Shown piece by piece: positions 25,440-36,862 of a stretch of DNA of 64,000 bases. Below the pieces are notes generated by a model. That model saw nothing but the letters and a program-made list of their open reading frames with translations. It ran no database searches and was not told the origin of the DNA. The stretch is from Siniperca chuatsi (lineage: Eukaryota > Chordata > Actinopteri > Centrarchiformes > Sinipercidae): positions 16,792,167-16,856,166 of the forward strand of contig NC_058043.1 in assembly GCF_020085105.1 (NCBI RefSeq), written 5' to 3'. The stretch's first letter is position 1, and every line of letters begins with the position of its first letter. The translations under genes were made by a program, and so were the position numbers.

Positions 25440-26735
25440 TCTTCTTCTTTTCCTTTTGGCTGTTCCCTTTCAGGGGTCGCCACAGTGAATCATGTGCCTC
25501 CATCTAACCCTGTCCTCTGCATCCTCTTCACTCACACCAATTAACTTCATGTCCTCTCTCACTACATCCATAAATCTCCTCTTTGTTCTTCCTCTAGACC
25601 TCCTGCCTGGCAGCTCCAACCTCAGCATCCTTCTACCAATATATTCACAGTCTCTCCTCTGAACATGTCCAAACCACCTCAATCTGGCCTCTCTGGCTTT
25701 ATCTCCAAAACATCTAACATGAGCTGTCCCTCTGATGTACTCATTCCTGATCCTGTCCGTCCTCGTCACTCCCAAAGAGAACCTCAACATCTTAAGCTCT
25801 GCTACCTCCAACTCTGCCTCTTGTCTTTTCTTCAGTGCCACTGTCTCTTAGCTGTACAACATCGCTGGTCTCACCACCGTCTTGAACACCTTTCCTTTCA
25901 TTCTTGCTGATACTCTTTTATCACACAACACACCTTTTACGACACTTTTCTCCACCCGTTCCAACCTGCTTGCACTCGCCTATTCACCTCTTTTCCACAG
26001 TCTCCATTGCTCTGAACCGTTGACCCTAAGTACTTAAAGTCCTGCACCTTCTTCACCTCTGCTCCCTGTAACCTCACCGTTCCACCTGGGTCCCTCTCAT
26101 TGACACACATGTATTCTGTCTTACTGCGGCTAAGCTTCATTCCTCTGTTTTCGAGAGCAGACCTCTATCTCTCTAGATTTTCCTCCACCTGCTCCCTGCT
26201 CTCACTACAAATCACAATGTCATCCGCAAACATCATAGTCCATGGAGATTCCTGTCTAACCTCATCTGTCAGCCTGTCCATCACCAGTGCAAACAAGAAG
26301 GGGCTCAGAGCCGATCCTTGATGCAAACCCACCTCCACCTTGAACTCCTCTGTCACACCTACAGCACATCTCACCACGGTCTTACAGCTCTCATACATGT
26401 TCTGCACCACTCTAACATACTTCTCTGCCACTCCAGACTTCCTCATACAATACCACAGCTCCTCTCTCTGCACCCTCCTCCGTATGACTTTCTCTGTACT
26501 TCTCCATCAGCATCCTCAGAGCAAATACTGCATCTGTTGTACTCTTTCTAGGCATGAAACCATATTGCTGCTCACCTCTGCCCTTAGCCTAGCTTCCACT
26601 ACTCTTTCCCACAACTTCATTGTATGGCTCATCAGCTTTATTCCTCTGTAGTTGCCACAGCTCTGCACATCTCCCTTGTTCTTAAAAATTTGCACCAGTA
26701 CACTTCTCGTCCATCCCTCAGACATTACAATGACA
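25440..26735 (-). mobile_element. 5'-truncated RTE-clade (Rex3/BovB-like) LINE
   Basis: The minus strand encodes pieces of one reverse transcriptase in order: SEGWTRSVLVQIFKNKGDVQ and NYRGIKLMSHTMKLWERVVE (about 26560-26720), REELWYCMRKSGVAEKYVR and VEVGLHQGSALSPFLFALVM to MMFADDIVICSE (26165-26470), then SRSKTEYMCVNERDPGGTVR (about 26070-26130), and a C-terminal RLRWFGHVQRRD / GRRSRGRTKRRFMDVVRED region (25470-25760). FADD is the catalytic box. Segments lie in different frames and part of the fingers region is missing, so the copy is inactive. The 3' end finishes in an AAG-rich tail at 25440. It lies between TUSC2 and RASSF1. Confidence 0.87.
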
Positions 26736-26764
26736 TCAAATGACCCATGATTTATTATCATCAT

Positions 26765-27126
26765 TTTATTAGATAATTAATTTTAGGATGTAAACACATC
26801 GTTTCACATTTTAACTTGCCCAAATCCATTTCACAGGTTCATTAAAGTGCCAACATTTAAAAACAGCTTCACAGAATATAAATGAAACTAAATATCACAT
26901 GATAAATGACCAGAAAGACTAAACTTGTGTTTTCAATACCACTATAAATAAACAAGTCAAGCAGCATGGTTTTTCAACAAATAACTGCATCTAATTAAGT
27001 TCAAGATAATCTCTTTTTTCCCCCCACACAGTGGCTCTGCTTGCACAAAATTAGCAGGGCCTAAGTCTTTAAGTAGTTCACAATAAATGTAGCAGCAGTA
27101 TCACTGCTTCATAAACATAATAAACA
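26765..27126. other. AT-rich spacer downstream of RASSF1
   Basis: Nothing was recognised. It lies between the LINE and the presumed RASSF1 polyadenylation signal. Confidence 0.5.
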
Positions 27127-27132
27127 TTTATT
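27127..27132 (-). terminator. Candidate RASSF1 polyadenylation signal
   Basis: TTTATT on the plus strand reads AATAAA on the minus strand, about 125 bases beyond the RASSF1 stop codon. This is the first such hexamer found after the stop. Confidence 0.5.
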
Positions 27133-27255
27133 CAAAACAATGTCATTGTCTGAGCTCTTTCCTTCCCTTTTACATTGCTGATCAACAATACTATTCAAAG
27201 TGGCAGAATGTTCTTTTTCTTGTTTAAATATGAAGATTAGTTGAATTGCTCAAAG

Positions 27256-30200
27256 TCAACCAGGAGTAGTAATCCTCGCCATGGCCTGCTTCATCATGTC
27301 TCTAGCAAGAGCGTGACGCTTTACAATCTGCCGTACATGCTCTTCTTCCTCACGCTGCAGGATTCGCAGAAAGTTGCACAACTCAGGAAAACTAAATGCA
27401 TCCCACTGTGGAGGGGAAACATTTCACATTAAAATCAGTTGTATATCATATACTGGCTTTTTCGGCATATACCGACAAGTCTATCATATGAATTAATTGG
27501 TCAGGACCAAAGGGAAACTTACATTTACATCCCCTGTCTCATTCTCTTTCAAAACCAGACTCAAGACTTTTTCACTGGGGCCCGCACACAAGCGCAGGTA
27601 GAGGGGACACTCATCATCAGACAGTTTACGCATGTACACTAAAGGAAATTAAATTCAGCACTTTAGAATTTAATAATCGGCTCTGTTTTGTTTTACGGTA
27701 ATTGCGCATTATTGAGGGTACTACCTTGACTTTGTCTCTCAATGCGTTCAAACAGGGCAAACTTGGCTGGGTTGTCCACCATGGTGAATTTGTTGAGCAA
27801 TGCCTCGATGACTTCTCGTACACGTGTTTGGGAGCTTATGTGCAGGTGCTTGGCAGTATCTTTGGGGAGGTAGAAAGATGTCCGCCGTTTCATCCGTCCA
27901 CCCTGCTGATCTCCCTCCTGTGTGGAGCACAGGCTCTGAGGGGGAGGGAGGGAGACAGGACGGACCAACTGAAAGTGGACCTTGATGAAACCAGTGTAGG
28001 ACCCATCTTTATTCTGCAAGGTAGACAGATTTATTATGTAAGAAAGGGAGTAAAATGGTTTCATACAATATCAACAAAATCGGAAAGCTATTATATATCA
28101 GAATCAGAATCAGAAATACTTTATTGATCCCCGTAGGGAAACTCCCCGTAGGGAAACTATGTATACTAATACAATTAAAATACAGTTCAAGTACACATTT
28201 TTGCATGAATGAATGTTCAGAGAAAAAAGGTTTATTAGTCACTCACAGCCAACATGTAGAGATTGCTGTTGATCTGTGCATTATACTCCTTAACCTTGTG
28301 TTGAATCTCAGTAAGAGTCAACTCCTGTTTACCCCAATCGATCTGTTCATCCTGAAAATGAAAAGAGCAGGTACAGTACAGCAAAGCTGTAAAAGCAAAG
28401 AAAGCTTGTCCTCACGAGTGAGCTTTGAGGATGCAGAGAAAGTGACAGAGAACAGACGAATGGAAATAACAGTTAAATCAATTCAAGCTCTGTGTCTGTA
28501 GGTAGAATATAAAGACATGATTTAACTGTTCTTTTTGCAAACTAAAAGAGTAAACGGCTTTGTGCCTATAGGACTGGTGAATTATGTCATAGCCTCACCT
28601 CCGATCTTCTGACCTTGTGAAAGAAAGACGTATGTGCAGTGAAATACAGTTCCAGCTCTGAGCTACTGTCCTCCTGACTGCAGAATGTGTCACTTGCTGT
28701 GCTTCCCCAGGTCATTTCAAAGGTTCAGTTGAGCGGGAATTTTAGCAAACCTTTTTAGATTTTTGTTATTGCAAGAGTTGAATGTCAGCAATTTCCCAGC
28801 ATTCCTCTGTCTCTTCTGTCTTAGATCTGATTCTACTAACAGCACTTTTGACCTCAGCATTTCCATTTGCTCCTCCCTGACAATAAAACCTCACAAAATG
28901 TCTAAAGGGCCAGCCCACTGCCACAGAGATCTGCTCAAATTATCCTAAGAGCAAAACTTTCACCCTATGTTATTGTTGATGTGTGTGTACATATTAACAT
29001 TACAATGTAGTTTCCTATCATATATAATTAACCATATCACAAGTTCAGTAATAGCTTTATATTCGAGAAATGCGCTGTTCTTCCACACCTTCACACTGTG
29101 TTTAAACATAGTCTAGTGGGGCAATCATTTAGGGCTTCAGAAATCATGATAAATCAACTTTTCCAAAGCAGGAAACGTTCAATCGGACATACCTATACAG
29201 TATGTTATGGTTTTATTGTTCTGGGACTATATTTTGTGTATACAACCACGCTGGAAAGAAGGAATCTTACAAAGACAATAAAACCTGATTGAAAGCATGC
29301 TTTGTGACCTTCTGTTTCACTTTCTAAGTTATAAGGTGTGGCAGAATAGTGAGTTTCACAATAATAAAGCCACTGGTGAAGTTGTGATATGGACAGTTAC
29401 AAGCAATAGAAAACAATCCATCTCTATCTAAAAGAAGATTTCTCCTTTTTTTTGGAAAGGAATGTCCTATTGGACATGATGATAGACTTTATATTAATAT
29501 GGCCTGAAATGAAAAACCAATCCTTTAATTATCTGAGAACTTGTTCTGGTCCACGGGCCTCAGCAGTGACAGATTCTTTTTGCTGTTCTGAAATAAAGAC
29601 ACCTGTTTTATTGTGAAGTTATTCAGTTATCCCCTCCCCTCAGCTCTCTCCCAAATTGCTTTCTGTATAGATGCCTTGACAATGAGGAGGTAATAAAACC
29701 AGTATCTTTGAGGACATATGGCACACTGATACTCAGTGGACAGCAGTAGACAATCGGATAGCCTCCATCTGCTTTGGCCTACTTGCCTACACAATATGAA
29801 CAGAGGTGGTAGTGAGCACACATTATTTTTCTTGTACAGTTAAATCATGGACTCACAATTTAGAAGTTCTTTTCTATTGTAAATTATCTGTAAAGTATGC
29901 AATTTTTGAAAATAATAAAACAATCCAGTGAAGACTGCTTTCTATAAAAATATACTATTGAAAAAATATGTGTAGCTTTGTTTCTCACCACATTTGTGTC
30001 TGTCTCAATGGAGTCGACAGAGAAGTCTTCCTGGTGTGTTGACAAACTTCCGTCTGTGCTGCAGTTCAGCTGGATGAACGGTCGGCAGCGGTAGTGACAA
30101 GTATAACTGCAGTCTGATTGAGAGAGATGCGGTCAACGCTTATTGTGTAAAGTCCTCTGGCTGTTCAGTAATCTGTCCCTGTGCTGAAAAACATCACCCA

Positions 30201-31734
30201 AAACACACTAACCTAGATGCATTATCTATGTTATGTAAGCAACATGCCAAAATGTTTGAATGTACAAGATAAAAATTGCTCACATGATATTTACTGAAAT
30301 GTTAATTATAGGCTCTTATCACTCTGTCACCTGTTCGTTTCTAAGTGCTACACCAGTTCATTTCTTTGTTGAAATGCTTCAGGTCAAATGATATAGACAA
30401 ATATATTCCCAGGAACTGCCTGTACCAACATGAAGCTTCCCAGAGCTTCCTACAGATTAGGACACACTCTGTGATAAAGTTTCTCATGAATGGAAAAACA
30501 ACAGGAGCATCCTGCATTCTGGTGATAAGTTAAGACTATATCACAGCTCTGTGAGCTTTGGATGACTAAGTTATTATGGGGTTACAGAGCGGATTTGGGC
30601 TTTAATTTGACGGCATTTTAAGCCATTTCTAATAAGATGAATGGTTTTATCTCAATTTCAGCCATTTCTTGAAAGGTGAATGGTTTTAGTATCATACCAG
30701 TGATCTTTATTAACCTTGAGTAAGCATCCATATTGTTTCACAATGTCTATTACTAAGCCCATATGCAAGAACATGATGATTCAAGACAGCCTAATATACT
30801 GTATGTCATTGTGTCTCATGCAGTGATGATTTAGTGGTTGGTCTTTGCTTTTTAGGTCAATGGTTGCAGAAAAACATGCTTATTGTGTACACACCAAACT
30901 TAAAGGACAAGGCTGATTTTTCTTATTTTATATTTTTCTTATTGCCAAAATCAACAATGCTTTAGTCCATTTCTAAATATTTCCAACTTCCCCAACCTGT
31001 CTGTGGCTCTCAGCCCATTTGTTCTTTAAAAATGAGTCTCTAATATATTCTTTCATTTTTAAAAATGGCAAAATATTTTCCTAAACAGCTGGGCACTGTA
31101 GTTTTTAGCAAATCTTAAACAGGAGTAAATAGTGTGTTTGTAGGGGACTATTTTGAGCCGTGGATTAATACACATTTGGTGCACTAGTGCGTATTTACAG
31201 CAGTAGGGGGTGAATGTGGAACTGACTCAAAATAAACTGCAGTGCCCGTGTTGATAGTATTGAAGGAACATGTCGCCCAGTACAACAGTTTGGCTCATTA
31301 GTGTGGTTTTAATAGTTTTTGAGGATTTGGCTACTTTTCATTTCATTGTTGGTTTTGGTCTTCTCATGGGATTTGTTGACAAGAAAAATATAGATTACCA
31401 AACTCACAAGTTGATACAAATTCACATGCAGAAGGTACTCACTGGCGCAGCGTAAACTTTGCTTATAAAGACCCCAGATGAATTCTCCACACAGGTCACA
31501 CCAGGTGAGATAGGTGTGACTGTAGGGCTGGAAGTCATGACCCAGTCCAGCCTCTCCTATCTGACATTGGGGTGCCTCGATGCTGACGCTGTCTCCAACC
31601 AGACGAACGACATGGAAGTGGCTTGGCTGACCTGGGTTTACGGGCGGAGGGACTGTGCGGGCAGCAGGAGCAGCCAGCTCAATGGGATCATTTACACTGA
31701 GGTCCTTCAGCTCAATGAGCTCACATTTAGACAT
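27256..31734 (-). CDS. RASSF1: Ras association domain family member 1, isoform A-type
   Basis: Microtubule-associated scaffold of the Hippo/MST pathway. Six coding exons, 31443-31734, 29989-30113, 28247-28351, 27725-28013, 27523-27638 and 27256-27405, join in frame to 358 residues (human RASSF1A 340). The start MSKCELIELKDL matches the human N-terminus. A C1-type zinc finger is spread over exons 1-2: H..., TWCDLCGEFIWGLY, LRCANCSYTCHYRCR. The Ras-association domain contains NKDGSYTGFIKVHFQLVRPV, RRTSFYLPKDTAKHLH and VREVIEALLNKFTMVDNP. The SARAH coiled coil at the C-terminus contains FPELCNFLRILQREEEEHVR and closes ITTPG. An acceptor-like TATCCAG just before the ATG implies a noncoding upstream exon. 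Flanked by TUSC2 as in human. Confidence 0.96.
28092..28165. repeat. Short fish repeat scrap (TTTATTGATCCC type)
   Basis: Contains a direct triplet of CAGAAT, then ATACTTTATTGATCCCCGTA, and a duplicated CCCCGTAGGGAAACT. This is the widespread teleost repeat tail; the parent element is not determinable here. It lies in RASSF1 intron 3. Confidence 0.6.
28599..28715 (-). CDS. RASSF1: RASSF1C-type alternative first coding exon
   Basis: Short internal first exon of RASSF1, upstream of shared exon 3. It encodes 39 residues starting MTWGSTASDTFCSQEDSSSE and continuing LELYFTAHTSFFHK. This closely matches the human RASSF1C start (MTWSSTTSSGYCSQEDSDSE, then LEQYFTARTSL). It ends with GAG and a GTGAGG donor in phase 0, so it splices directly to exon 3 at 28351 (DEQIDWGKQE). 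The product would be 258 residues and would lack the zinc finger while keeping the RA and SARAH domains. The promoter would lie just upstream, within RASSF1 intron 2. Found by eye, since it is too short to stand out as an open frame. Confidence 0.88.
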
Positions 31735-32449
31735 CCTGTCCTGGATACAGACACTGACATGTCACGTCAAGTGAGCACTTGCTGTCCATGAATGGGTGTA
31801 CACCCAGCCCTGAGAGGAGACAGCGTTAGTATGTGCACCTTTGCATCCTTAATGAGGATGTTGTGAATGTCAGGTTCTGATGAAATGTACAGTGTTTGGG
31901 CAGGGAAACACCATGTCAGTTTTTTGATTCAGTCCACTTCCAGATTGGTGTGTTGTGCAGAGGAACCGGTTGCCACTAAGTCCTTAGGAGCTGCAAGACA
32001 GTTTGAAATTGTACACAAGTTTGTGTTTGTTTAACATGAAGGAATCTGACATATTTAAATTTGTTTCAATTCAAAAAATAAAATTTGTAAAATCAATGTT
32101 TATGCTTTACTATGTTATGGGCTTCACAAATGGCTAAAGATTAACCTTTGATGCCAGGATGCTTATATTAAAATGTGGGTCAAAATATTCTGTATAATCC
32201 TGTGCAATCCTGGGACAACTCATACTGTTTTTCTGTGTGTGACACTGAAACAAAACTGCATATTTAGAAATTATATAAAAAAGTGAGCCAAAACCATTTC
32301 ATTCATTAAACTCACAAAGCACAGAACTAACTTAAATCTGTCAATTCAGAAAAATAACTGGCAACACAATGGAAGTAAAAAGCCTTGATTTTAAGTTTTT
32401 AAACATATATAATGTCATGTATAACAGCTGCAGGTGCTGAGTGTGACAG

Positions 32450-32862
32450 GCAGTGGTGGAATGTAACTAAGCACATTTACTCGTGTACTGTACAAGTTTA
32501 AGGTATTTGTACTTGAGTATTTAAGCATAGTTGTAGATTAAACTACGTAGCAGTGTAAAATGTAGGTAAAATGAGTTTCACCACAACCCACTGCAGCATT
32601 AAAAATGCTGCTTACATGCTAAGTAATCAGTGATATTAATCACTTGACAAAACATATAACACTGACAGGGGTCATTCTGCTGCATCATGACTACTTTTTT
32701 TGATTGAGTTTTGAGACTTTAAGAACACTTTGCTAATACGTATGTACTTTTACCTGAGTAAGATTTAAAAGTCTGGACTTTCACTTGTAATGGCGTATTT
32801 TTAAATTGTGGTATTGCTACTTTCGCTTAAGTAAAGAATCTGAATACTTCTTCCAGCACTAG
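32450..32862. repeat. Near-complete copy of an AGTAAAAGTA-type fish repeat
   Basis: Starts CAGTGGTGGAATGTAACTAA and ends TCTTCCAGCACTAG; the outer bases form a short imperfect inverted repeat (CAGTGGTGGAA against CTAGTGCTGGAA). The interior has the family's TACTTGAGTATTTAAGC and CTTTTACCTGAGTAAG. Related scraps occur at 4925-5420 and 34795-34915. It looks like a non-autonomous DNA element. Confidence 0.7.
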
Positions 32863-33229
32863 AGACAGACAGGCAGGGATTGATTTACAAACACTGCATG
32901 ACAACAAAACTCTGAGCTGAACACATTCCTCTGGAGTGTCATTGGGAAGAATAAGTGGAAAATGTTCACAGGACATCAGAAACTTGGTTTCATTAGTTTC
33001 CCCGTGGAGCTCATTGTGACTTGAATATGAACAACCCGGGGCTCCATCTGCCAAGTGGGTCACCACACGGCACAATTATTCACAGAGGGCAACAAGAGCA
33101 CATTGTAACCAGGATCATCCATATGCATATTTTGCTGCTTTTGTCATAAATTATTTTCGCGTGAAACTAATCATAAATGGCTTCAAAAGTTTAGATTATT
33201 CTTTAATTTGTCATTTGTTGCAAAAGGCA

Positions 33230-33490
33230 GCTCAGTCTGTAACGGGACAGCCCGGTTTAATCCTGTCTGAAACGGGACGACAAATTAACTTGAGAGTGAC
33301 ACGACCAAATCTTCGGACGACAGACAAATCGCTAAAAAAAAAGAAAGAAAAAAAGACCTTACCTCGTTTAATTCGTCCCCGCCAATTAACGTAGAGGAGG
33401 TTTGGAGAGTGAACGCAGTGTGTCGTTTGTATCAACACCGAAACGTCCCTCGCCCGACGCACGCGCCTCGGTTTGCGCATGCACATTGTG
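33230..33490 (-). promoter_or_regulatory. CpG-rich candidate RASSF1A promoter and noncoding exon
   Basis: CG dinucleotides are dense here (for example CGAAACG, CGCCCGACGCACGCGCC) compared with the AT-rich surroundings. On the minus strand a plausible noncoding exon ends at 33363 (AAACGAG) with a GTAAGG donor, and could splice to the acceptor just before the RASSF1A ATG at 31734. TTAACG occurs at about 33387. RASSF1A promoters lie in a CpG island in mammals. The exon itself is inferred. Confidence 0.5.
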
Positions 33491-34794
33491 AGTGTGGGAT
33501 TACCTTCTAATCCGGTAATCTGTGTATTAAACCATACTGAGTGAGGCACCGCAGGAGGAATCCCCTCTGTTCTCACACAGTGGAAATACTCTAGTGTGTA
33601 TGAATACAGTGATGGAGGGGTAAATAGGTACAGGTAGGACAGGTAGTTACGGCCATACACTGTAAGAAACATGCAGTTCATTATTGGTACTTGGTCAGTA
33701 TTGGTTTTTGGTAGCCAACCACTTTTTAATAATGCACCTTTTATACAGTATTTATAAATTGTAACTGTTGGTTGGTTAACAAATCATGTGCTAATTCTTT
33801 AAAGATCATTAATAAAAACAACTTCTGGGTTGCCAGGTTTTGAAAAATCCCCTATCCTCCTTCTTGATGGATTATTGTAAAAATAAATAAAAAAAAATAC
33901 TAAAAATTCTAAATAACATTTATAACTGCAGACTTTATAAAGGATGCCTTATTAGTCCCCACTTTTTATACCCTGTGGAAAATGTTGTTGTGAGAGGTTT
34001 TAGCATTATGTTTTACATATTTCTATTATATGTTTGATGTATTTTAGTATGTTTTACGTATTTTATGTTTAAGTCTGTGTTTGTTCTATGTTTTAGCTGG
34101 CTGTAATACTAATTTCCTTTGAAGACCATAAAGTTAAAGTTGAAAATTTAATGTTTGGTGGTATATCAGAGATCTTGCTTCAAACCTATAGGATAGGATG
34201 TCCAATAATAATGAAATCCACAAAACAGCCTACCCAAAGTAAACATCACATAGTCAGTTTCAACAATTTCACAATTTTGTCAAAAAGGGATTTAAATTAG
34301 TCATTTAAGTATCTTAAATGTCCTAATGAATGATAGGCTACTACTACTACTGATCACTCTGCAACAGGAGGAGTCACTTTTCTCAGTTTGGAATGAATAG
34401 ACTGTTTAATGTTTAATTAAGGGCCATTTGGAAATCCCTCAATGAGGAAAAAGCCTACAGGCTCAAATATGCGGGGCAGATGAAGGGCTCTTCTTACTCT
34501 GTATAATCTCTCTCAAGTCACACATGCATGTTGGACGATCATGAGGATTCATAATGAGTCTCTCATTTACTTCACTGAGTTCATTCAGTCTTTAAGGCTT
34601 TGTAGACAGAAGAAAGCAAGATCTCACAGTGGCAGGGACGGACTGCCGAGGTTTGTAGATAGAGCTGCAAGTAAATCTAGAGAGAGGTCGTGGGACAGTT
34701 TTGTTCAAATCTACTACTAATATCTAATAATTTTAATATTTTGGGTTTTAGCTCCAAAAGTACCAACACTGTGTTAAAAACAGACATGTTTAAA
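33491..34794. other. Intergenic, no gene recognised
   Basis: No coding exon seen on either strand. ZMYND10 and NPRL2, which occupy this relative position in human, were looked for by eye and not found. Confidence 0.5.
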
Positions 34795-34915
34795 TTCATA
34801 GAATAAAAGTAGCAATACAGCAATGTAAAAATACTCCATTACAAATATAAATCCTACAGTACTTCAGTAAAAGCAGGAAGTATTATCAGCAACATTTACT
34901 TAAAGTAAACATACT
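34795..34915. repeat. Fragment of the AGTAAAAGTA-type repeat
   Basis: Contains AAAAGTAGCAATACAGCAAT, ACTCCATTACAAATATAAAT and CAGTACTTCAGTAAAAGC, which matches the interior of the family represented at 32450-32862. Confidence 0.6.
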
Positions 34916-35039
34916 AATAATGCAGGAAAAGTGCCAGTGTGAGTTTGTATTATTATGCCTACATATATATTACATAACTGAATTATTATTACTGATGTAG
35001 TACTTTATATACACACTGAAATCATATATATTGTATATA

Positions 35040-35470
35040 TGCATATATTACACTTTACTGTTGGGTTATTTACCCAAACTAAAATCTGATTATTGTGACC
35101 CAGTGTTACACAGAAAGCTCAAGTTTTATCTTAAAACTATCACAAATGTATTGTTAATTGTACAAAACAATGTGCATATGACATTCAAAACTGCAAAGGA
35201 TACACACATTATTTACAATCAACAAATAGTGACAAGTGCGTTGAAAAAGAGCTAGAGTAACCATACCATATTTTCATTTGGGTGCAGTGATATAAATACT
35301 AACACTGGGTTATAACAACTCATTGTCTTGGGTGTTTTTTTTTACCCATGGGTAGTGGGTAAATTTAACTCTGTATTGCTTTGGTGCTATATTGACCCAA
35401 ACTGGGTCAATGTGAACCCAGTAACTTTTAGTGGGTAGGCTTACTAGTGGGTAGATACAACTATAACAAT
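35040..35470. repeat. TGGGT/ACCCA palindrome-rich repeat
   Basis: Holds many TGGGTxA and TxACCCA words in both directions: TTGGGTTATTTACCCAAA, TTGTGACCCAGTGTTAC, ACACTGGGTTATAAC, TTTACCCATGGGTAGTGGGT, TTGACCCAAACTGGGTCAA and GTGAACCCAGT. This resembles a known style of fish foldback repeat. The ends were not placed. Confidence 0.6.
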
Positions 35471-35705
35471 GCATCATATTTTCTAAGATGATCATATTTT
35501 GCATGAAAAATCTGCAAAGTAACCAGTTTGCAGATGTTTTAAAGATGTCTGATTTGGATGTTATATTTTAGTGACACCATCTGGACAACGTAAGTCATCA
35601 GTTTTGTCTGAGTATGGGTCGCAATAGGAACCCTGCCAGGTCTCCTCTCAGAAAAAACAAACAAAGAAACAAAGAATCTCAATTAACAGTGGCAGTGCAT
35701 GTTAG

Positions 35706-35708
35706 ACG

Positions 35709-35752
<44 letters not shown>

Positions 35753-35757
35753 GAGAT
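35706..35757. repeat. (GA)n/(GACA)n microsatellite
   Basis: GA dinucleotides interrupted by GACAGACAGACA, about 50 bases. Open frames across it are artefacts of the repeat. Confidence 0.95.
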
Positions 35758-36623
35758 GTCCTGAATGACCATGTTGTTGTTTTCTCTTGCTGTGCCTGCA
35801 GAGTCACAAGCTTATTCCAGAGTAATTGGAGCACAATAACCAATGAACTGTTGACCAGTGAGCGTCCACTGAGTTGTTGGATATGGAATGGGTGGTATTA
35901 GCCTGAGACATCACATCCTTAACCAGCCGGCTCAACCAACAACATGCACCCACACTGATTTTTACACTCACTGACTCAACGGATTTGTGATTTTCACAGT
36001 TATCCATTTGAATAACATCCTAACTAACGTGTGCAACTTTAAATACAACTTTGACCCTACAGCTCCGGTCTTGATTTAGCCAGAGGCCCTAAATGTAGTG
36101 TCCGTGCGAAATCTATCTAGGAAAAATCCACGTCAGCCAGGAGTAAGTGCGTTAAATTCACCAGAATAAGCAGAGAAGATTTCCGGGCATTGCGGTTTCA
36201 GAATAAAAGCGGGGAAAAGTTAAACATTAGAAACAAGTTTAAACTATTTGTTTCTATTTAAGTAGAGTAATTAGACTCACAGCTACACAAGTCTGAATTT
36301 TTTTGTTGTTGAGCTGAGTGAGGGGCAGTAAAATCACAATATTGTTTTGCACCAAAATACCAAAGCTAATTCCTTCAATGTGTAAACCTACTTGGCAATA
36401 AAGCTGATTCGGATTCTTATGAAGGGTTTGGGTTCATACCGTAGACTGTATTGTTCATACACACATCTTGAATCTGCAAGTGCCGCTTCATTGTTGTGTC
36501 ATTAATCTATTTCTGTTGCTCAGTGAACTGAGACTTCCAAAGCTCCTGGTTACAAGTCTGTGGGTGTGTTTGTTTATAATTTATCTAATCTTGTTAAGTG
36601 GAAATGAAAGGTCTGTGTGATAT

Positions 36624-36862
36624 TTAAAGGCCCTGCAAACAGGTGTTTTCACTTATTCTGGTTTATTAGTCTTCTGCTCAGGTTGAAGATTGGTGGAGCT
36701 AAGCTAGAATTACTTGAGGTACCAAACTTCATGAGCCAATGTTACCTCTCCCACCGTAAAAGCAACAAAACAATGTGAGGGTCAGACAGTCAGAACATGC
36801 CCATACACATTCCTCAAATGAGATATAATCTGCAAAATATATAGACCATGTAGGGCCTTTAA
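36624..36862. mobile_element. PiggyBac-like MITE with TTAA flanks (copy 3, best preserved)
   Basis: Bounded by TTAA on both sides (36624-36627 and 36859-36862). Just inside are AGGCCCTGCA on the left and TGTAGGGCCT on the right, a 10-base inverted repeat with one mismatch. The element is about 230 bases with no coding capacity. TTAA target duplication is the hallmark of piggyBac transposons. Related copies are at 577 and about 8170. Confidence 0.7.

Noticed and set aside
27702-28127. 141-codon plus-strand frame
   Set aside because: It is antisense to RASSF1 exon 4, a shadow of the real coding strand.
33161-33681. Frames on both strands around 33.2-33.7 kb
   Set aside because: The region is CpG-rich and probably the RASSF1 promoter. 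Neither product resembles NPRL2, ZMYND10 or another known protein.
35614-35901. 95-codon frame with an RERERERDRQTERER stretch
   Set aside because: The Arg/Glu run is simply the GA/GACA microsatellite being translated.
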